A stretch of DNA of 64,000 nt from Oceanicaulis alexandrii DSM 11625 (GTDB lineage: Bacteria > Pseudomonadota > Alphaproteobacteria > Caulobacterales > Maricaulaceae). Position 1 is the first letter of the stretch; every line of letters begins with the position of its first letter. Shown piece after piece: positions 32,514 through 44,022 of the stretch. The DNA lies in assembly GCF_000420265.1 (NCBI RefSeq), contig NZ_ATUP01000001.1:1798001-1862000 (forward strand), given 5' to 3'. The notes under the pieces are model-generated. The model ran no database searches. It was not told the origin of the DNA and was given only the letters and a program-made list of their open reading frames with translations. The position numbers were made by a program, and so were the translations under genes.

Positions 32514-32585
32514 TGCAATGATCCGTGCCCCTGCGGGTCCGGCAGAAAATACAAAAAATACTGCCTGAAAGCGGGAAATTGGTGA
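32514..32585 (+). pseudogene. SEC-C zinc-motif remnant
   Basis: The frame encodes CNDPCPCGSGRKYKKYCLK, then AGNW and a stop. This is the SEC-C motif (CxCxSGxxYKxCC/H), found at the end of SecA and of small metal-binding proteins. No start codon, ribosome site or other domain precedes it, so it is best read as the tail of a lost gene stranded between wecB and the glycosyltransferase. Confidence 0.5.
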
Positions 32586-32698
32586 GGCTCGTGCCGCGCT
32601 TGCAACATCTTCGCATGTTGAGCGAATGCACTTCGTCCCCGGCTACCACCTCGTCAAACCGCAGGCCGGGGATGAGCGGCAGAAACGGGCCGGCTTGT

Positions 32699-33916
32699 TC
32701 AGTCGACTAGAACCCGTTCCAGCCTCTGGGCGAGTTTGGCGTAGTCATAATGTTCAATCGCCGCTCGGCGACCGTTTTCGCCCATGCGGCGGCGCTCTTC
32801 CTCGGGCATAGCATACATGTGGCGGATGGCGCCGGCGAGTGCCTGGGGATCTTCGGCGGGGACAGTGAGACCGGCGCCGAACTTCTCGACCGGATCGTTG
32901 CCGCCGCTGAACCCGTGTATAATTGGCTTGCCCGAAAACAGGTAATCGGGGACCTTGTTTGCCGCAATCCCCCAACGATATAATGGGGACTTGAGCCACC
33001 CAATATAGCAGACATCACACGCCGCCAGCACCGCTTGCACCTGCGGCTTTGGGACGGGCCCTAGGAACCGCACGTTTGTCAGACCGAGCGCGTCGCGTCG
33101 CGCCTCCAGGTCGGCGCGGGCGCGGCCCTGCCCAACCAGCAGGATGTGCACGTCCGGTAGATCGCGCAGCAGCGCCGCCGTCTCGATCAACGTATTGAGG
33201 GCATTCGCGGCCCCAAGCGTTCCGGTGTAGACGATGCGCAGCCCGTCGGCGGGTATCTGTTCAGCGACCTCCGGCGTCAGGGGCGCAGGGGCAGTTACCT
33301 CGTCAAGCGAGATCCCGTTTGACACCCAGGTGAACTTGCCACGATCCATGCCCCGCGCGGCCATATGCTCCACCGCGCCTTCGAGATTGGACACCACCCG
33401 ATCAGCGCGTGAATAGGCGCGATCCTCGATCCATTGTAGAACACGGATGAACGGATGGCGCTTGCTGTAGCCGCCGATCTCGATCAGCGTGAGCGGCCAA
33501 ATATCGCGCACCTCGAACACTAGCCGCGCCCCACAGGTCCGCGCGAGGCGCTCTGCTCCCGGATAGCCCACCGGATGCGGTGACGAGTACAAAATCGAGT
33601 CCGGCAAGGCCGCCAGTGTCCGCCTCAGGCCTGGCAGCTTGGCCGAGAACGCAATCCAAGCGAGGACGCGTCGCTTGTCATGAGCGTGCGCGTACCGGGG
33701 CACATCAATACGGATGAAACGGTAGCCATCAACCATCTCCTCAGCGGGCAGGCTGGCTGGATCGACATCATGGCGTAATAAATGGTGCGACCGTGCCGCG
33801 ATTACAGTTACATCATGTCCTAGTTGCGCCAATTCGCGCGCGAGATAGTGGTGGCGTCCCCCCATACCAGTCTGAGGAGTCGAACTCTCCGGATATATAA
33901 TCCATAAAGTTGCCAA
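32699..33916 (-). CDS. GT4-family glycosyltransferase (WbuB-like)
   Basis: 405 residues, GT-B fold. The N-terminal half begins with the acceptor loop (GMGGRHHYLARELAQLGHDV) and contains FEVRDIWPLTLIEIGG, typical of the WbuB/FucNAc transferase group. The C-terminal half binds the donor: VYTGTLGAANALNTLIE, FLGPVPKPQVQAVLAACDV and the E-x7-E-like segment before AGLTVPAEDPQAL. It transfers a sugar onto the lipid-linked repeat unit at the cytoplasmic membrane. The sugar is not known. It belongs to the same-strand set of assembly genes, after a 158-bp gap. Confidence 0.88.
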   Translation of the reverse strand: MATLWIIYPESSTPQTGMGGRHHYLARELAQLGHDVTVIAARSHHLLRHDVDPASLPAEEMVDGYRFIRIDVPRYAHAHDKRRVLAWIAFSAKLPGLRRTLAALPDSILYSSPHPVGYPGAERLARTCGARLVFEVRDIWPLTLIEIGGYSKRHPFIRVLQWIEDRAYSRADRVVSNLEGAVEHMAARGMDRGKFTWVSNGISLDEVTAPAPLTPEVAEQIPADGLRIVYTGTLGAANALNTLIETAALLRDLPDVHILLVGQGRARADLEARRDALGLTNVRFLGPVPKPQVQAVLAACDVCYIGWLKSPLYRWGIAANKVPDYLFSGKPIIHGFSGGNDPVEKFGAGLTVPAEDPQALAGAIRHMYAMPEEERRRMGENGRRAAIEHYDYAKLAQRLERVLVD

Positions 33917-34073
33917 AGTTCAATCTCCAATGTATACTTTTGTATTAACGGTGCATGCATATCTAGTTTCACCGTATTGACTTGCGCCGCCTAGGCCGCG
34001 CATTTCTTGGATCCATTGATAGGCCGCCATTTCCACGAACAAGTTGCTTTCTAGCTTTGAATGCGGTTTGCGT

Positions 34074-35225
34074 TTAGGGGTTGGTTTGGTCAATGGCTAA
34101 GATATCGGCCATTAGACTACGATATAGGTTCAGTAGCTTTTCGCTCTCTGCTTCCCAGTTGTAGCGATCTTCCACGGCCGCGCGGCCCCTCCGGCCCATT
34201 GCGGCGGCCTCCTCTGGATTGTCGATGACCCACTGCATCGCCCCGGCGATGGCCTGCGGGTCCTGCGGGTCTACCAGAAGCCCGCAGCCCGCGCCCTCGA
34301 CGATCTCGCGCCAGAGCGGGAAATCCGAGGCGATCACCGGCAGACCAGCCGCCATATATTCGAAGAGCTTGATCGGATAGGATATTACGTATTGCGGCGT
34401 CGGGTGAAGCAACACCAGCCCGGCGGACGCCTGCGAAAGTTCCTCGACCACCGTTTGCCGGCTGCTCCAGCCGAGGAAGTTCACACGTTGCCAACCGTCC
34501 CGCGCGCGCATCTGCGCTTCTAGCCGTTCATCATTGAACGCCCCGAGCAGATGAAGGCGGGCACGATCGTCCCCAACCAGCTCTATGGCCTCCATCATCT
34601 CGCTGATGCCCCGGACACCGACGATCCCTCCAATATAGACGAAGCGACCCGGCACACGCTCGCGTGCGCTCACGCAGATCTTGGGAAACTCGCCAAGGGA
34701 AGGAAAGTTGGCCAGCAGAATCACGCTATCCTGGCTAAACCTAACCTGCATGGCGGGGACGACCACGATCAGGCGGGTGAGAACCCGGGCCGCCACCCTT
34801 TCCAGACGTTCGGCGAACCAGCCAAGAACATGGGCAACAGGCTTGGCGAGATATGCCTTGTGGCGCAACTGCCGGGGCAGGTCTTCATGCACGTCATAGA
34901 TCACCCGGATCCCCTGCAACTGCAGCAGCATTGCCCAGGGCAGGAGTTCGGGATCGTGGAAATGGGCGATGCGGGGGCGGGCGCGGCGGACGGCGTTATA
35001 CATGCGGAACGCACCCCGCGTCATGCGCCGCAGCCGCCCGCTCTCGGGTGCGCCAGTGTCGTGTACGATGACGCCGTCGCTTGCCTCGGTGTCGTCGCCC
35101 TTTCCGTCCTGAACATAAAGCGCCACGTTGCCTGACCAGACGCGCGCCAGCGTCGCTACTTCCTTAACCCGAATCCGGACGTCGGTGCGGGGGTGGACGG
35201 TAGTGAAATGGATTATGGTCGTCAT
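34074..35225 (-). CDS. GT4-family glycosyltransferase
   Basis: 383 residues. The GT-B C-terminal donor site is intact: FVYIGGIVGVRGISEMMEAI, VNFLGWSSRQTVVEELSQAS, then PIKLFEYMAAGLPVIASDFP with the E-x7-E acids. The N-terminus (TTVHPRTDVRIRVKEVATLA) resembles the capsular/uronic acid transferase branch. Its start overlaps the polymerase stop by 4 bp (ATGA), so it is co-translated with the wzy-like gene. It builds the repeat unit at the inner membrane. Confidence 0.9.
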   Translation of the reverse strand: MTTIIHFTTVHPRTDVRIRVKEVATLARVWSGNVALYVQDGKGDDTEASDGVIVHDTGAPESGRLRRMTRGAFRMYNAVRRARPRIAHFHDPELLPWAMLLQLQGIRVIYDVHEDLPRQLRHKAYLAKPVAHVLGWFAERLERVAARVLTRLIVVVPAMQVRFSQDSVILLANFPSLGEFPKICVSARERVPGRFVYIGGIVGVRGISEMMEAIELVGDDRARLHLLGAFNDERLEAQMRARDGWQRVNFLGWSSRQTVVEELSQASAGLVLLHPTPQYVISYPIKLFEYMAAGLPVIASDFPLWREIVEGAGCGLLVDPQDPQAIAGAMQWVIDNPEEAAAMGRRGRAAVEDRYNWEAESEKLLNLYRSLMADILAIDQTNP

Positions 35226-36544
35226 TTTTCACCAACTTTGTGAGGCATTAATGAAAGTAATATCAGAAGAAATAGTAGCCCATGCGTCAGGAATACAGTT
35301 ATAAAATCTGCACTTGTGAATGCAGTAACCATTACAGTGATCGAGGCACTTATCACAACGAAATGACCGACCTGCCGACCATGCGAATTAAGCAACGACA
35401 GTGTTAGTCCAATTAAAGTGCCGTATATTAATACGCCTGCGAGTCCAAAATTTGCAAAACCGCTGCCAATAAAGCCGGTGTTGGCCGACATTGACGCCCT
35501 GCCAAAGAAGTTTTCACCAATAAGAAAAGGTGCAGTCGCATCGTAGGGCGAGGTAACAAGCCCCATCGATATTCTTGAGTCACTCCAATGCGTGAAAGGG
35601 TTATTAGAGAAAAATTCTATGTAATAGCTGTCGATTAGAGGGGGAACGAAAAACACACGTCTAATAACGAACGTTGTAAATACACCAGCATCTTCTATAT
35701 CTAGCACGTAATAAAAACAGAATTCTATTATACCGATGAATCCGATCAAAAAAAACAAAATATTTATACAAATACTCAATCCGTAACGCGTAAGAACCGT
35801 ATGTATAAACAATATTAAAAATGGAGCAACTAACACGGACTTGTGACTTGTAAGCCCGTACATGAGTATTGTAAGGCCTATAAAGAGTACAACACTCCAG
35901 CGGCTTCTATAGTGCAAACTCAGCATAACTCCGATTGGGAGCACGACTTTGGATACTGGAGAGTTGATATATGAAAATATAGTTGGCACCCCAGCGGCGG
36001 CTTCAAATCGAAAATCGTACACTCTCATGGGATTCAAATTAAACGACTTCCACCCACCGAAGGCGATGATCGTAAATATTGCAGTAAACGCCATGAGTAG
36101 CATAATTACCAATATCTGCTTTTTACTTAAAGAGGCTATATTTAGTATTTGAAGTTGTACCCTGCTAAAAAATATACAACAAAAAATGCCAGCCATGACG
36201 TAAACGATAAAATCAAACTTTGGATTTCCTATATAGAAATATACCAATGCTGGGCATATGTATAGAAAGTATATAAACTTATGGAAAAATGTAACGACAT
36301 CGTTTGATTCCTTTATAATGAATGGAAACAAAAACAAAATAGATACTGATAATATAAGTCTTTCTCCTGAAAAATCTCGTGCAAATCCCATATACAAAAA
36401 ATGCGACGATATTTCTAAGAAGTAAATTATCGATAGGGCTGTGAAAAAGAAAATTCCAGACAACAATGTTACGAACCTGGAGCTTTTCAGTTCCGAGTCG
36501 GCGATCTTAAAATCTACCAGGTCAGATTTTCTCATTGTGTTCAT
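35222..36544 (-). CDS. Wzy-like polysaccharide polymerase (multipass membrane protein)
   Basis: 440 residues with about 11 to 12 hydrophobic segments and few charged loops (FVTLLSGIFFFTALSIIYFL at the start). No sharp motif is present, as usual for Wzy proteins, which polymerise repeat units in the periplasm. The identification rests on topology and position between flippase and glycosyltransferase, with 4-bp overlaps on both sides. The DNA is visibly AT-rich against its neighbours (long A/T runs, many AAA, ATA and TTT codons), a mark of horizontal transfer. Confidence 0.72.
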   Translation of the reverse strand: MNTMRKSDLVDFKIADSELKSSRFVTLLSGIFFFTALSIIYFLEISSHFLYMGFARDFSGERLILSVSILFLFPFIIKESNDVVTFFHKFIYFLYICPALVYFYIGNPKFDFIVYVMAGIFCCIFFSRVQLQILNIASLSKKQILVIMLLMAFTAIFTIIAFGGWKSFNLNPMRVYDFRFEAAAGVPTIFSYINSPVSKVVLPIGVMLSLHYRSRWSVVLFIGLTILMYGLTSHKSVLVAPFLILFIHTVLTRYGLSICINILFFLIGFIGIIEFCFYYVLDIEDAGVFTTFVIRRVFFVPPLIDSYYIEFFSNNPFTHWSDSRISMGLVTSPYDATAPFLIGENFFGRASMSANTGFIGSGFANFGLAGVLIYGTLIGLTLSLLNSHGRQVGHFVVISASITVMVTAFTSADFITVFLTHGLLFLLILLSLMPHKVGEK

Positions 36545-37800
36545 TTAATTAGTACCAAAATTATCGCCAGATAAAGCGCATAAAACAAAGCACCAGTAAC
36601 TGCGTACGTTTCGGAAACCACGTCAGATGCTGTACAAGCCGCTATGATCACAGGCCCAACGCGTACAAACAAACCGAACGCTTGGAGCACCATCGCAACA
36701 GCCACATGTCCAGTAACGTGTAGCGCAGAAGAGACGGGCGAGGCCACAAATTGCAGCACGAACCAAGGAGTCATCCACGCGACAAGCCAGCCAGCTCGAG
36801 CCCACTCTGCGCCGAAAACTATCGGAAATAGGAATGGAGACACTAGGCCCACCAGGACCAACGGGGGCGCTCCAGCCCGAAACAGCGCCCACATCATCTG
36901 ACGAGTAAAGATCGAAAGCTTTCCATCACGATGTTTTGCCGGGGCTTCGGCGATAAACACCTGCGCCACCGACGAACCGATCAGCCCCATCGGCAGCCCC
37001 ATCACACGCATCGCCAGCATTAGGAATCCAGCCTCAGGACCAGCAGCAAGGGCGGCAATCAGAATAACTGGAAGCTGCACTCCGGCGGTGTTGAATAAAG
37101 CCTCGGGCACCGACCATATTGGGAACCGACGATAGGTGCGAGACTGCTCAACGATCCGCGCAGCAGTCAATTCGTGCAGCACTTGGCGGTCCTGCCGCAG
37201 CAAATCGCGTAGAAGCCCCACTACGCCTAGCCCGCCATAAAGCATATGACCAAATACTAGCCCGAAGGGTGACGCAGCTGCCGCACCGATGGCCACTTGC
37301 GTGCCTACTCCGCCAACCGCGCGCGCTATACGAGTGCGTGTAATTAAGCCGAACCGCTTTTTTCTCGAAGACCAATATTGGAGTGCGTTGTACGTTGACG
37401 CTAGGAGGACTCCCACTGGGACCATCCACAAATAAGGCGCCAGCATCGGATGACCCAGCAGTGCTGCGGTCAGGCTCGGGACCAGCAGCGTCGGCAGCGC
37501 AAGCAAGGCCGAGACCACAAGAGCTGCAATCAGCGCTATTGTCAGCAGAGCCAGTCCGTCAGCGTCGTCTTCGGGGAGCGGGATGGCGATATTGTATCGC
37601 AGGCAGGAGACGACCGTCATGATCCCAATGATCGCCACATAGACGGCAAGCAGTGAGAAATCCTCCGGAGAATAAAGCCGGGTCAGCAATGGCAGCGCCA
37701 GAACCGCCAAGCCTTGCGCGAAGACCGTTCCGCTGGTCAGCACTCCAACGTGCCGAGCGAACGACCCGGCGCGGAGCCATCGGGCCAGCGCCTGTCTCAT
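36541..37800 (-). CDS. Wzx-type flippase
   Basis: 419 residues, about 12 transmembrane segments. The Polysacc_synt family N-terminus is clear: SGTVFAQGLAVLALPLLTRL, then YSPEDFSLLAVYVAI. It flips the lipid-linked repeat unit across the inner membrane. Its ATG overlaps the aminotransferase stop (TAATG) and its stop overlaps the wzy start, so it lies within the coupled operon. Confidence 0.9.
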   Translation of the reverse strand: MRQALARWLRAGSFARHVGVLTSGTVFAQGLAVLALPLLTRLYSPEDFSLLAVYVAIIGIMTVVSCLRYNIAIPLPEDDADGLALLTIALIAALVVSALLALPTLLVPSLTAALLGHPMLAPYLWMVPVGVLLASTYNALQYWSSRKKRFGLITRTRIARAVGGVGTQVAIGAAAASPFGLVFGHMLYGGLGVVGLLRDLLRQDRQVLHELTAARIVEQSRTYRRFPIWSVPEALFNTAGVQLPVILIAALAAGPEAGFLMLAMRVMGLPMGLIGSSVAQVFIAEAPAKHRDGKLSIFTRQMMWALFRAGAPPLVLVGLVSPFLFPIVFGAEWARAGWLVAWMTPWFVLQFVASPVSSALHVTGHVAVAMVLQAFGLFVRVGPVIIAACTASDVVSETYAVTGALFYALYLAIILVLIK

Positions 37801-38891
37801 TAGCTTCCCACCGCCTGCGACAATGCATCAATCACTTGCTCCGCAGTTGCAGCGCTCATGTATGGATGCATAGGCAAGCTCATTACCTCGTTTGCTGCGC
37901 AATCTCCCTCAGGAAGGTGAGCGGTAACATCCTCGACAGCCGGCTGGCGGTTGAGTGGCAGCGGGTAATGAACCGAGGTGGGAATTCCAAAATCTGCTAA
38001 GGCCGCTTGTACTGCTACGCGGTTCTGCAAGCGAATGGTGTATTGCGCCCAGGCGCTCTGGCGCTCGTGTGCTAAATGCGGCGTAGGAATACCAAGCGCA
38101 GCCAGTGCGACATTATAGGCCTCAGCCAGATTTTGGCGCGCTGCGATCTCGTCGTCCAGAATGGTAAGCTTGGGCAGAAGAATGGCCGCCTGAAGCGTAT
38201 CAAGTCGTGAGTTTACCCCAACACGTATGTGGTGATACCGCCGGTCCTGCCCGTGGCGCGCGATCTGGCGGATGACTGTGGCCAACTCAGGGTCTGATGT
38301 GAAAATCGCGCCGCCGTCTCCGTAGCAACCCAATGGTTTGGAGGGGAAAAAGCTGGTGCAGCCAATTGTCGTCAAGCTGCATGACTTGCGGCCTTTGTAC
38401 GTAGCGCCAAAGCTTTGTGCGCCGTCCTCAATTACGGGGATCCCATGGCGAGCGGCGATCGCGTTGATCTCATCAAAATCTGCAGGCTGACCATAAAGAG
38501 ACACCGGAATGATCGCGCGGGTACGCGCGGTGACCGCCGCTTCAAGTCTTGCAGGGTCCAGGTTATAGGTCGCAGGGTCGATATCGATATAGACAGGTCG
38601 TGCGCCCAACAGAACCGCGGCTTCGGCCGTTGCGATGTAGCTGAAGCCAGGTGTGATAACCTCGTCGCCCGGACCGACACCCAACGCCATCAAAGCAATC
38701 TGAAGCGCGTCGGTCCCATTGGCGCAGGTGATGCAGTGCGCGGCGCCGGTGTAGGCGGCCAGTTTGTCCTCCAGCTCCGCAACCTCGGGCCCGAGGATGT
38801 ACTGCCCATGCGCCAAAACCCGCGCGATGCCCGCCTCAATCTCGGTCCGAAGACGGTTTTGCTGAGCGTCGAGATCAACAAAGGGGATCAT
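37800..38891 (-). CDS. DegT/DnrJ/EryC1-type sugar-nucleotide aminotransferase (WbpE-like)
   Basis: 363 residues from ATG 38891, which overlaps the acyltransferase stop as ATGA; an in-frame ATG at 38918 is less likely. MIPFVDLDAQQNRLRTEIE is the WbpE-type start. The PLP lysine lies in SFFPSKPLGCYGDGGAIFT and the Asp/Gln cofactor pocket in VIEDGAQSFGATYKG. It aminates a 3-keto sugar nucleotide using glutamate. Next to WlbA and WbpA homologues, the predicted product is UDP-GlcNAc(3NH2)A. Confidence 0.9.
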   Translation of the reverse strand: MIPFVDLDAQQNRLRTEIEAGIARVLAHGQYILGPEVAELEDKLAAYTGAAHCITCANGTDALQIALMALGVGPGDEVITPGFSYIATAEAAVLLGARPVYIDIDPATYNLDPARLEAAVTARTRAIIPVSLYGQPADFDEINAIAARHGIPVIEDGAQSFGATYKGRKSCSLTTIGCTSFFPSKPLGCYGDGGAIFTSDPELATVIRQIARHGQDRRYHHIRVGVNSRLDTLQAAILLPKLTILDDEIAARQNLAEAYNVALAALGIPTPHLAHERQSAWAQYTIRLQNRVAVQAALADFGIPTSVHYPLPLNRQPAVEDVTAHLPEGDCAANEVMSLPMHPYMSAATAEQVIDALSQAVGS

Positions 38892-39792
38892 CGCACAGAC
38901 CTCACAAAGGCGAGCCATTTTTCATGATCTACAGCAAAGTTTCCGGAAACTGTGCAGTTGTTAGGCACATCCTTTGTGACCACAGCGCCAATAGTCACTT
39001 GGGAGCTGGAGCCTACTTTTACGCCGTTACTAATAGCGGTGTTTGGGCCGATAAAACTATCGTCGCCGATCTCGACTCGGCCAGACAGCGCTGCGCAGGC
39101 AGCAATTCTCACCCTGCTGCCAATCTTGCAATCGTGCGCCACATGCACCTGGCAATCAATCTTTGTATCTGAGTTGATTTCCGTAAAACCCCCAAACGTT
39201 GAACGAATTATGGTGGTTTTTGATTGTATATCTACATGGTCTGATAAAGAAACACCGCCTGATTGACTAATTATTTTACGTGGTGACATTGTCATGTTCA
39301 CCTCGAACGCATCACCAGCGACAACAGCACCAGGACCTATGCTACAAAAAGCGCCAATTATTGATCGTGGTAAAATTACAGCGTTCGGGTGAATGACGCA
39401 GCCCTCACCGATTTTAACATCTTTTTCGGCTATATATGCACCTGGATAAATAAATACAGATTGATGTATAATAGTATCAAAGCTCGCCCACTGAAAATTG
39501 GGAATAGCTGAGATTTGATCCTGTATTTGAAGTAAAGAATATAGAGGGTTTTCTGTGGTCCCAAGTCCAAATCTTTCCGGAACAGAATCGGCTAGATCTG
39601 GCGTTGTTATGATCCCAACGATACCATCAGTAGCAATAGCTTTCTGAATGTGTTCTTGTTTTTGACACGGTACGATACGAGCATTGAGTCTCGTGGGTAT
39701 TTTCCCTACAAAAGCGAATTCGCAATCGCGAATAATTTTTAGATCAATCGAGTTGGCAAAATGACTCATAGGAAGGGTGCTGCCTGTGAACA

Positions 39793-39793
<1 letters not shown>
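38888..39793 (-). CDS. LpxD-like hexapeptide acyltransferase
   Basis: 301 residues. Residues about 1-100 form an LpxD-type N-terminal domain. From about 105 the left-handed beta-helix repeats run (IHQSVFIYPGAYIAEKDVKI, GEGCVIHPNAVI, and similar), and HVAHDCKIG supplies the catalytic His. LpxD itself N-acylates a UDP-3-O-acylglucosamine. Here the position, between a 3-oxidase and a 3-aminotransferase, is where the short WbpD N-acetyltransferase is found, so it probably acylates the 3-amino group. The N-terminal domain could favour an acyl chain other than acetyl. The gene is AT-rich. Confidence 0.8.
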
Positions 39794-40737
<944 letters not shown>

Positions 40738-42036
40738 TCAAGCCTTCACGATGTTTTCGGCAGCGTCGCGATAAACCCCGCGACTGTCGATGATGAGCGG
40801 CGCATGGGTGCGGATCATTTCATAGTCGAATTTTGCATGATCGGTCGTAAGCACAACCGCATCAAACTCGGCGAGCATTTCCGGCGATAACGCCAAGCTT
40901 GAAAGATCAAATTTGTGCTCGCGCATCTTGGGGAAAACGGGAACGTGCGGGTCGCAGTATGCAAGTTCGGCTCCGGCGCTACGGATCAGTTCCATGATCG
41001 CGACCGAAGGGCTTTCGCGCATGTCGTCGACGTTCTTCTTGTATGCGATCCCAAGCACGAGAATGCGGCTGCCATTCAGCGCCTTCTTGCGTTCATTTAA
41101 TGCATGGACGAGTTTGCCGAAAACATATTCGGGCATTGCACGATTGATCTCGCCTGAGAGCTCGATAAACCGTGTGTGCAAGCCGTACTGCCGCGCCTTC
41201 CAAGTTAGATAGAACGGGTCGATCGGTATGCAGTGTCCGCCCAGCCCCGGGCCCGGATAGTATGCCGTGAATCCGAACGGCTTGGTCGCCGCAGCATCGA
41301 TGACCTCGAAAAGATCGATTCCCATCTTGTCAGCGACGATCTTCATCTCGTTGACAAGGCCGATATTGACCGAGCGGTGGATGTTCTCGAGCAATTTGGT
41401 CATTTCGGCGGCCCGGGTTGAGCTGACCGGGACCACTTGCTCAATCACGCCTCCATAAAGCGCCTGGCCGACGTCCAGACAGGCGGGGGTGTGCCCGCCA
41501 ACGACTTTTGGAATGGTTTGCGTAGTGAAGTGAGCATTACCGGGATCTTCGCGCTCTGGAGAATAGACGACGAATACGTCACGACCGACCGTGAGGCCAC
41601 GCGCCTCGACTCGCGTCACGATTTCTTCCTCAGTCGTGCCTGGGTAGGTGGTGCTTTCCAGTGAAATGACTTGCCCGTCGCGCAGGTGTGGCGAGACGGC
41701 ATCCAGTGTGCTGACGATAAAGCTCAGATCTGGCTCGCGATATTTGTTCAGCGGCGTCGGTACACAAATGATCAGCGCGTCGGCCTCTCCCACGCGGGTC
41801 CAGTCAGCAGTTGCTTCAAATCCCTGCTCCACCGCCCGCGCAATGCGGGCGTCGCCGATGTGCTCGATACCAGAGCGACCCGCGTTAATCTCACGAACCT
41901 TATGCTCGTCGATATCAAAGCCCAGAACGCTGAACCCCATCTCGGCAAATCGCAGAGCTAGAGGTTGCCCAACATAGCCCAAGCCGATGATGCCGATGAC
42001 GGCCGCTTTGGTGTCAATTTTCTCAATCAGTTTCAT
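40738..42036 (-). CDS. wbpA: UDP-N-acetylglucosamine 6-dehydrogenase (WbpA-like)
   Basis: 432 residues from ATG 42036 (an adjoining TTG is one codon earlier). The NAD site is [20 protein letters not shown]. The catalytic Cys lies in [16 protein letters not shown], and the central and C-terminal UDPG/MGDH domains follow ([17 protein letters not shown]). The enzyme makes UDP-GlcNAcA by two oxidations at C6. It is the first gene of the wbpA-wlbA-acyltransferase-aminotransferase-wzx-wzy-GT4 block, all with overlaps or gaps of 3 bp or less. Confidence 0.9.
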   Translation of the reverse strand: MKLIEKIDTKAAVIGIIGLGYVGQPLALRFAEMGFSVLGFDIDEHKVREINAGRSGIEHIGDARIARAVEQGFEATADWTRVGEADALIICVPTPLNKYREPDLSFIVSTLDAVSPHLRDGQVISLESTTYPGTTEEEIVTRVEARGLTVGRDVFVVYSPEREDPGNAHFTTQTIPKVVGGHTPACLDVGQALYGGVIEQVVPVSSTRAAEMTKLLENIHRSVNIGLVNEMKIVADKMGIDLFEVIDAAATKPFGFTAYYPGPGLGGHCIPIDPFYLTWKARQYGLHTRFIELSGEINRAMPEYVFGKLVHALNERKKALNGSRILVLGIAYKKNVDDMRESPSVAIMELIRSAGAELAYCDPHVPVFPKMREHKFDLSSLALSPEMLAEFDAVVLTTDHAKFDYEMIRTHAPLIIDSRGVYRDAAENIVKA

Positions 42037-42195
42037 CAATTTTTATCCGTATAAGGACGGTTGAGACTTCTTCACGTACATGTCTGTGTTTGATGGGGCC
42101 TGAATGGATCCGGGCGAGTACGGTCAGGCTGCATAAAAATATAACAGTTGAACAAGTTGGCACCGTTGATTCTTGAGGCATCGCATACCCTCGGG

Positions 42196-44022
42196 TTACT
42201 CCACCGTCACGGACTTGGCGAGATTGCGGGGTTGGTCGATGTCCGCACCGCGCAGGCGCGCCACGTGGTAGGCAAGTAATTGCAAAACGCAGGCCTGCGC
42301 CAGCAACAGCGCGCGCGGCGTGGCGGACGGAAGGGTGAAGACGGCCTCGCATTGGTCTTTAAGCGATTGCGCGCCTTGCTGATCTGTAATGGCGATCACG
42401 CCGGAGCCGCGTGCGCGCACCTGCTCGATGGAGGCGCGCGTCTTATCGAACAGATCATCGCTGGGGATCAAGATGACACACATGACCCCGGGCTCGATAA
42501 GGGCGAGCGGGCCATGCTTCAGTTCGCCCGCGGGGAATCCTTCAGCGTGGATATAGCTGATTTCCTTCAGCTTGAGGGCACCTTCAAGGGCTAGCGGGTA
42601 GCCTTCCCTGCGCCCCAAAAACACCACCAGCGGCGCAGCGCTCAAGAGCGGCGCCATGGCCGCGATTTCAGCTTCGCGCTCGCAGACAGCGCTCACCGTC
42701 GCCGGCGCGCTCATCAGATCATCCACCGCCTCGGCCTCGGCTTCCTCTGTAAGAGTTCCGCGCTGGCGCGCCGCCAAGATCTGAAGGCAGAAGAGGGCCG
42801 CCACCTGGCTGGTGAAGGCCTTGGTGGAGGCGACACCGATTTCCGGGCCTGCATGGGTCGGCAGCACTAAATCCGCCTCGCGGGCCATTGTCGAGTGGGG
42901 GGCGTTGATAAGAGCCATGGTTGGAAGCTCACGCGCACGCACGAGACGCAGCGCCTCAAGCGTGTCGGCCGTTTCGCCCGACTGGGAGATAAACAACGCG
43001 GCTGTGGAGGCGGTTAGCGCTGGCGAACGATAGCGAAACTCTGATGCGGTATCCACATCGGAGGGAAGGTCGGCGAGGCTCTCGAACCCGTAGCGTGCCA
43101 CCGCGCCGGCATAGCCCGCCGTGCCGCATGCCACGATGGCGAGGCGACCTGCGCTGCCAACCTCAAAACAAATATCAGTGCGCACTGTGCGCGCAGATGC
43201 GTGGAGATAAGCGGTGAGCGTGCGCGCTAGGCTCACCGGCTGCTCGTGAATTTCCTTGGCCATAAAATGTGCGTGACCGGATTTTTCCACCTGGGAGGCG
43301 CTCGCGGGCAGGGGGGCTGGGTCCCTGTCAACGGTTACCCCTTCCGCGCTTCGGACCGTAACTATCCTGCCGCGTACGATAACACGGTCGCCATCTACCA
43401 GATAGGAGGCGCTGGCCGCGTACCCGATGACGGCCAGGGGATCTGACGCGAGGTAGACGCCGGCATCACCGGTCGCCACGAGGAGGGGCGCGCCTTTGCG
43501 CGCCGCGATAATCAGATCAGGTTCGCCCTCGATGATCGCTGCGAAGGCAAAGGCGCCTCTGAGCTGCTCAAGCGTCTCATTCAGGGCGTCTTCTGGTGAG
43601 TAGCCAGCGGTGATGTGCCGATCAAGAAGGTGGGCGATCACCTCACTATCGGTGTCCGAGGCAAAGTCCGCCCCCTCGTTGGAAAGTGTGTGGCGCAACT
43701 CCCTATCATTTTCGATTATGCCGTTATGAACAACAGTGACGCGCCCTGCAGTGTGAGGGTGCGCATTCTTTTCGCTGGCTGGCCCGTGCGTGGCCCACCT
43801 AGTATGAGCAATGCCGACGCCCGAGGCGAAACGTCCCTGCGTATCCAGCGCCTCCTCAAGCGCAGAAACCTTTCCGCAGGCGCGAGTTCGGCGCACAGTT
43901 CCGTCTGCATTGATTAGGGCGATGCCGGCAGAGTCGTAACCTCTGTATTCGAGCCTGTATAATCCCTCGATCAAAAAGCGATCGGCCGATGGATTCCCAC
44001 TTGTGGCTACTATGCCGCACAT
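42196..44022 (-). CDS. glmS: Glutamine-fructose-6-phosphate aminotransferase
   Basis: 608 residues, the usual GlmS length. The N-terminal glutaminase begins MCGIVATSGNP, with nucleophile Cys2 and the RLEYRGYDSAG motif. Two SIS domains follow (SQSGETADTLEALRLV), and the C-terminus ends PRNLAKSVTVE as in all GlmS proteins. It supplies glucosamine-6-phosphate for peptidoglycan and for the amino sugars of this locus. Its start overlaps the small glmM-like ORF at 44010-44258 by 13 bp. No glmS ribozyme is expected or seen. Confidence 0.96.
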   Translation of the reverse strand: MCGIVATSGNPSADRFLIEGLYRLEYRGYDSAGIALINADGTVRRTRACGKVSALEEALDTQGRFASGVGIAHTRWATHGPASEKNAHPHTAGRVTVVHNGIIENDRELRHTLSNEGADFASDTDSEVIAHLLDRHITAGYSPEDALNETLEQLRGAFAFAAIIEGEPDLIIAARKGAPLLVATGDAGVYLASDPLAVIGYAASASYLVDGDRVIVRGRIVTVRSAEGVTVDRDPAPLPASASQVEKSGHAHFMAKEIHEQPVSLARTLTAYLHASARTVRTDICFEVGSAGRLAIVACGTAGYAGAVARYGFESLADLPSDVDTASEFRYRSPALTASTAALFISQSGETADTLEALRLVRARELPTMALINAPHSTMAREADLVLPTHAGPEIGVASTKAFTSQVAALFCLQILAARQRGTLTEEAEAEAVDDLMSAPATVSAVCEREAEIAAMAPLLSAAPLVVFLGRREGYPLALEGALKLKEISYIHAEGFPAGELKHGPLALIEPGVMCVILIPSDDLFDKTRASIEQVRARGSGVIAITDQQGAQSLKDQCEAVFTLPSATPRALLLAQACVLQLLAYHVARLRGADIDQPRNLAKSVTVE

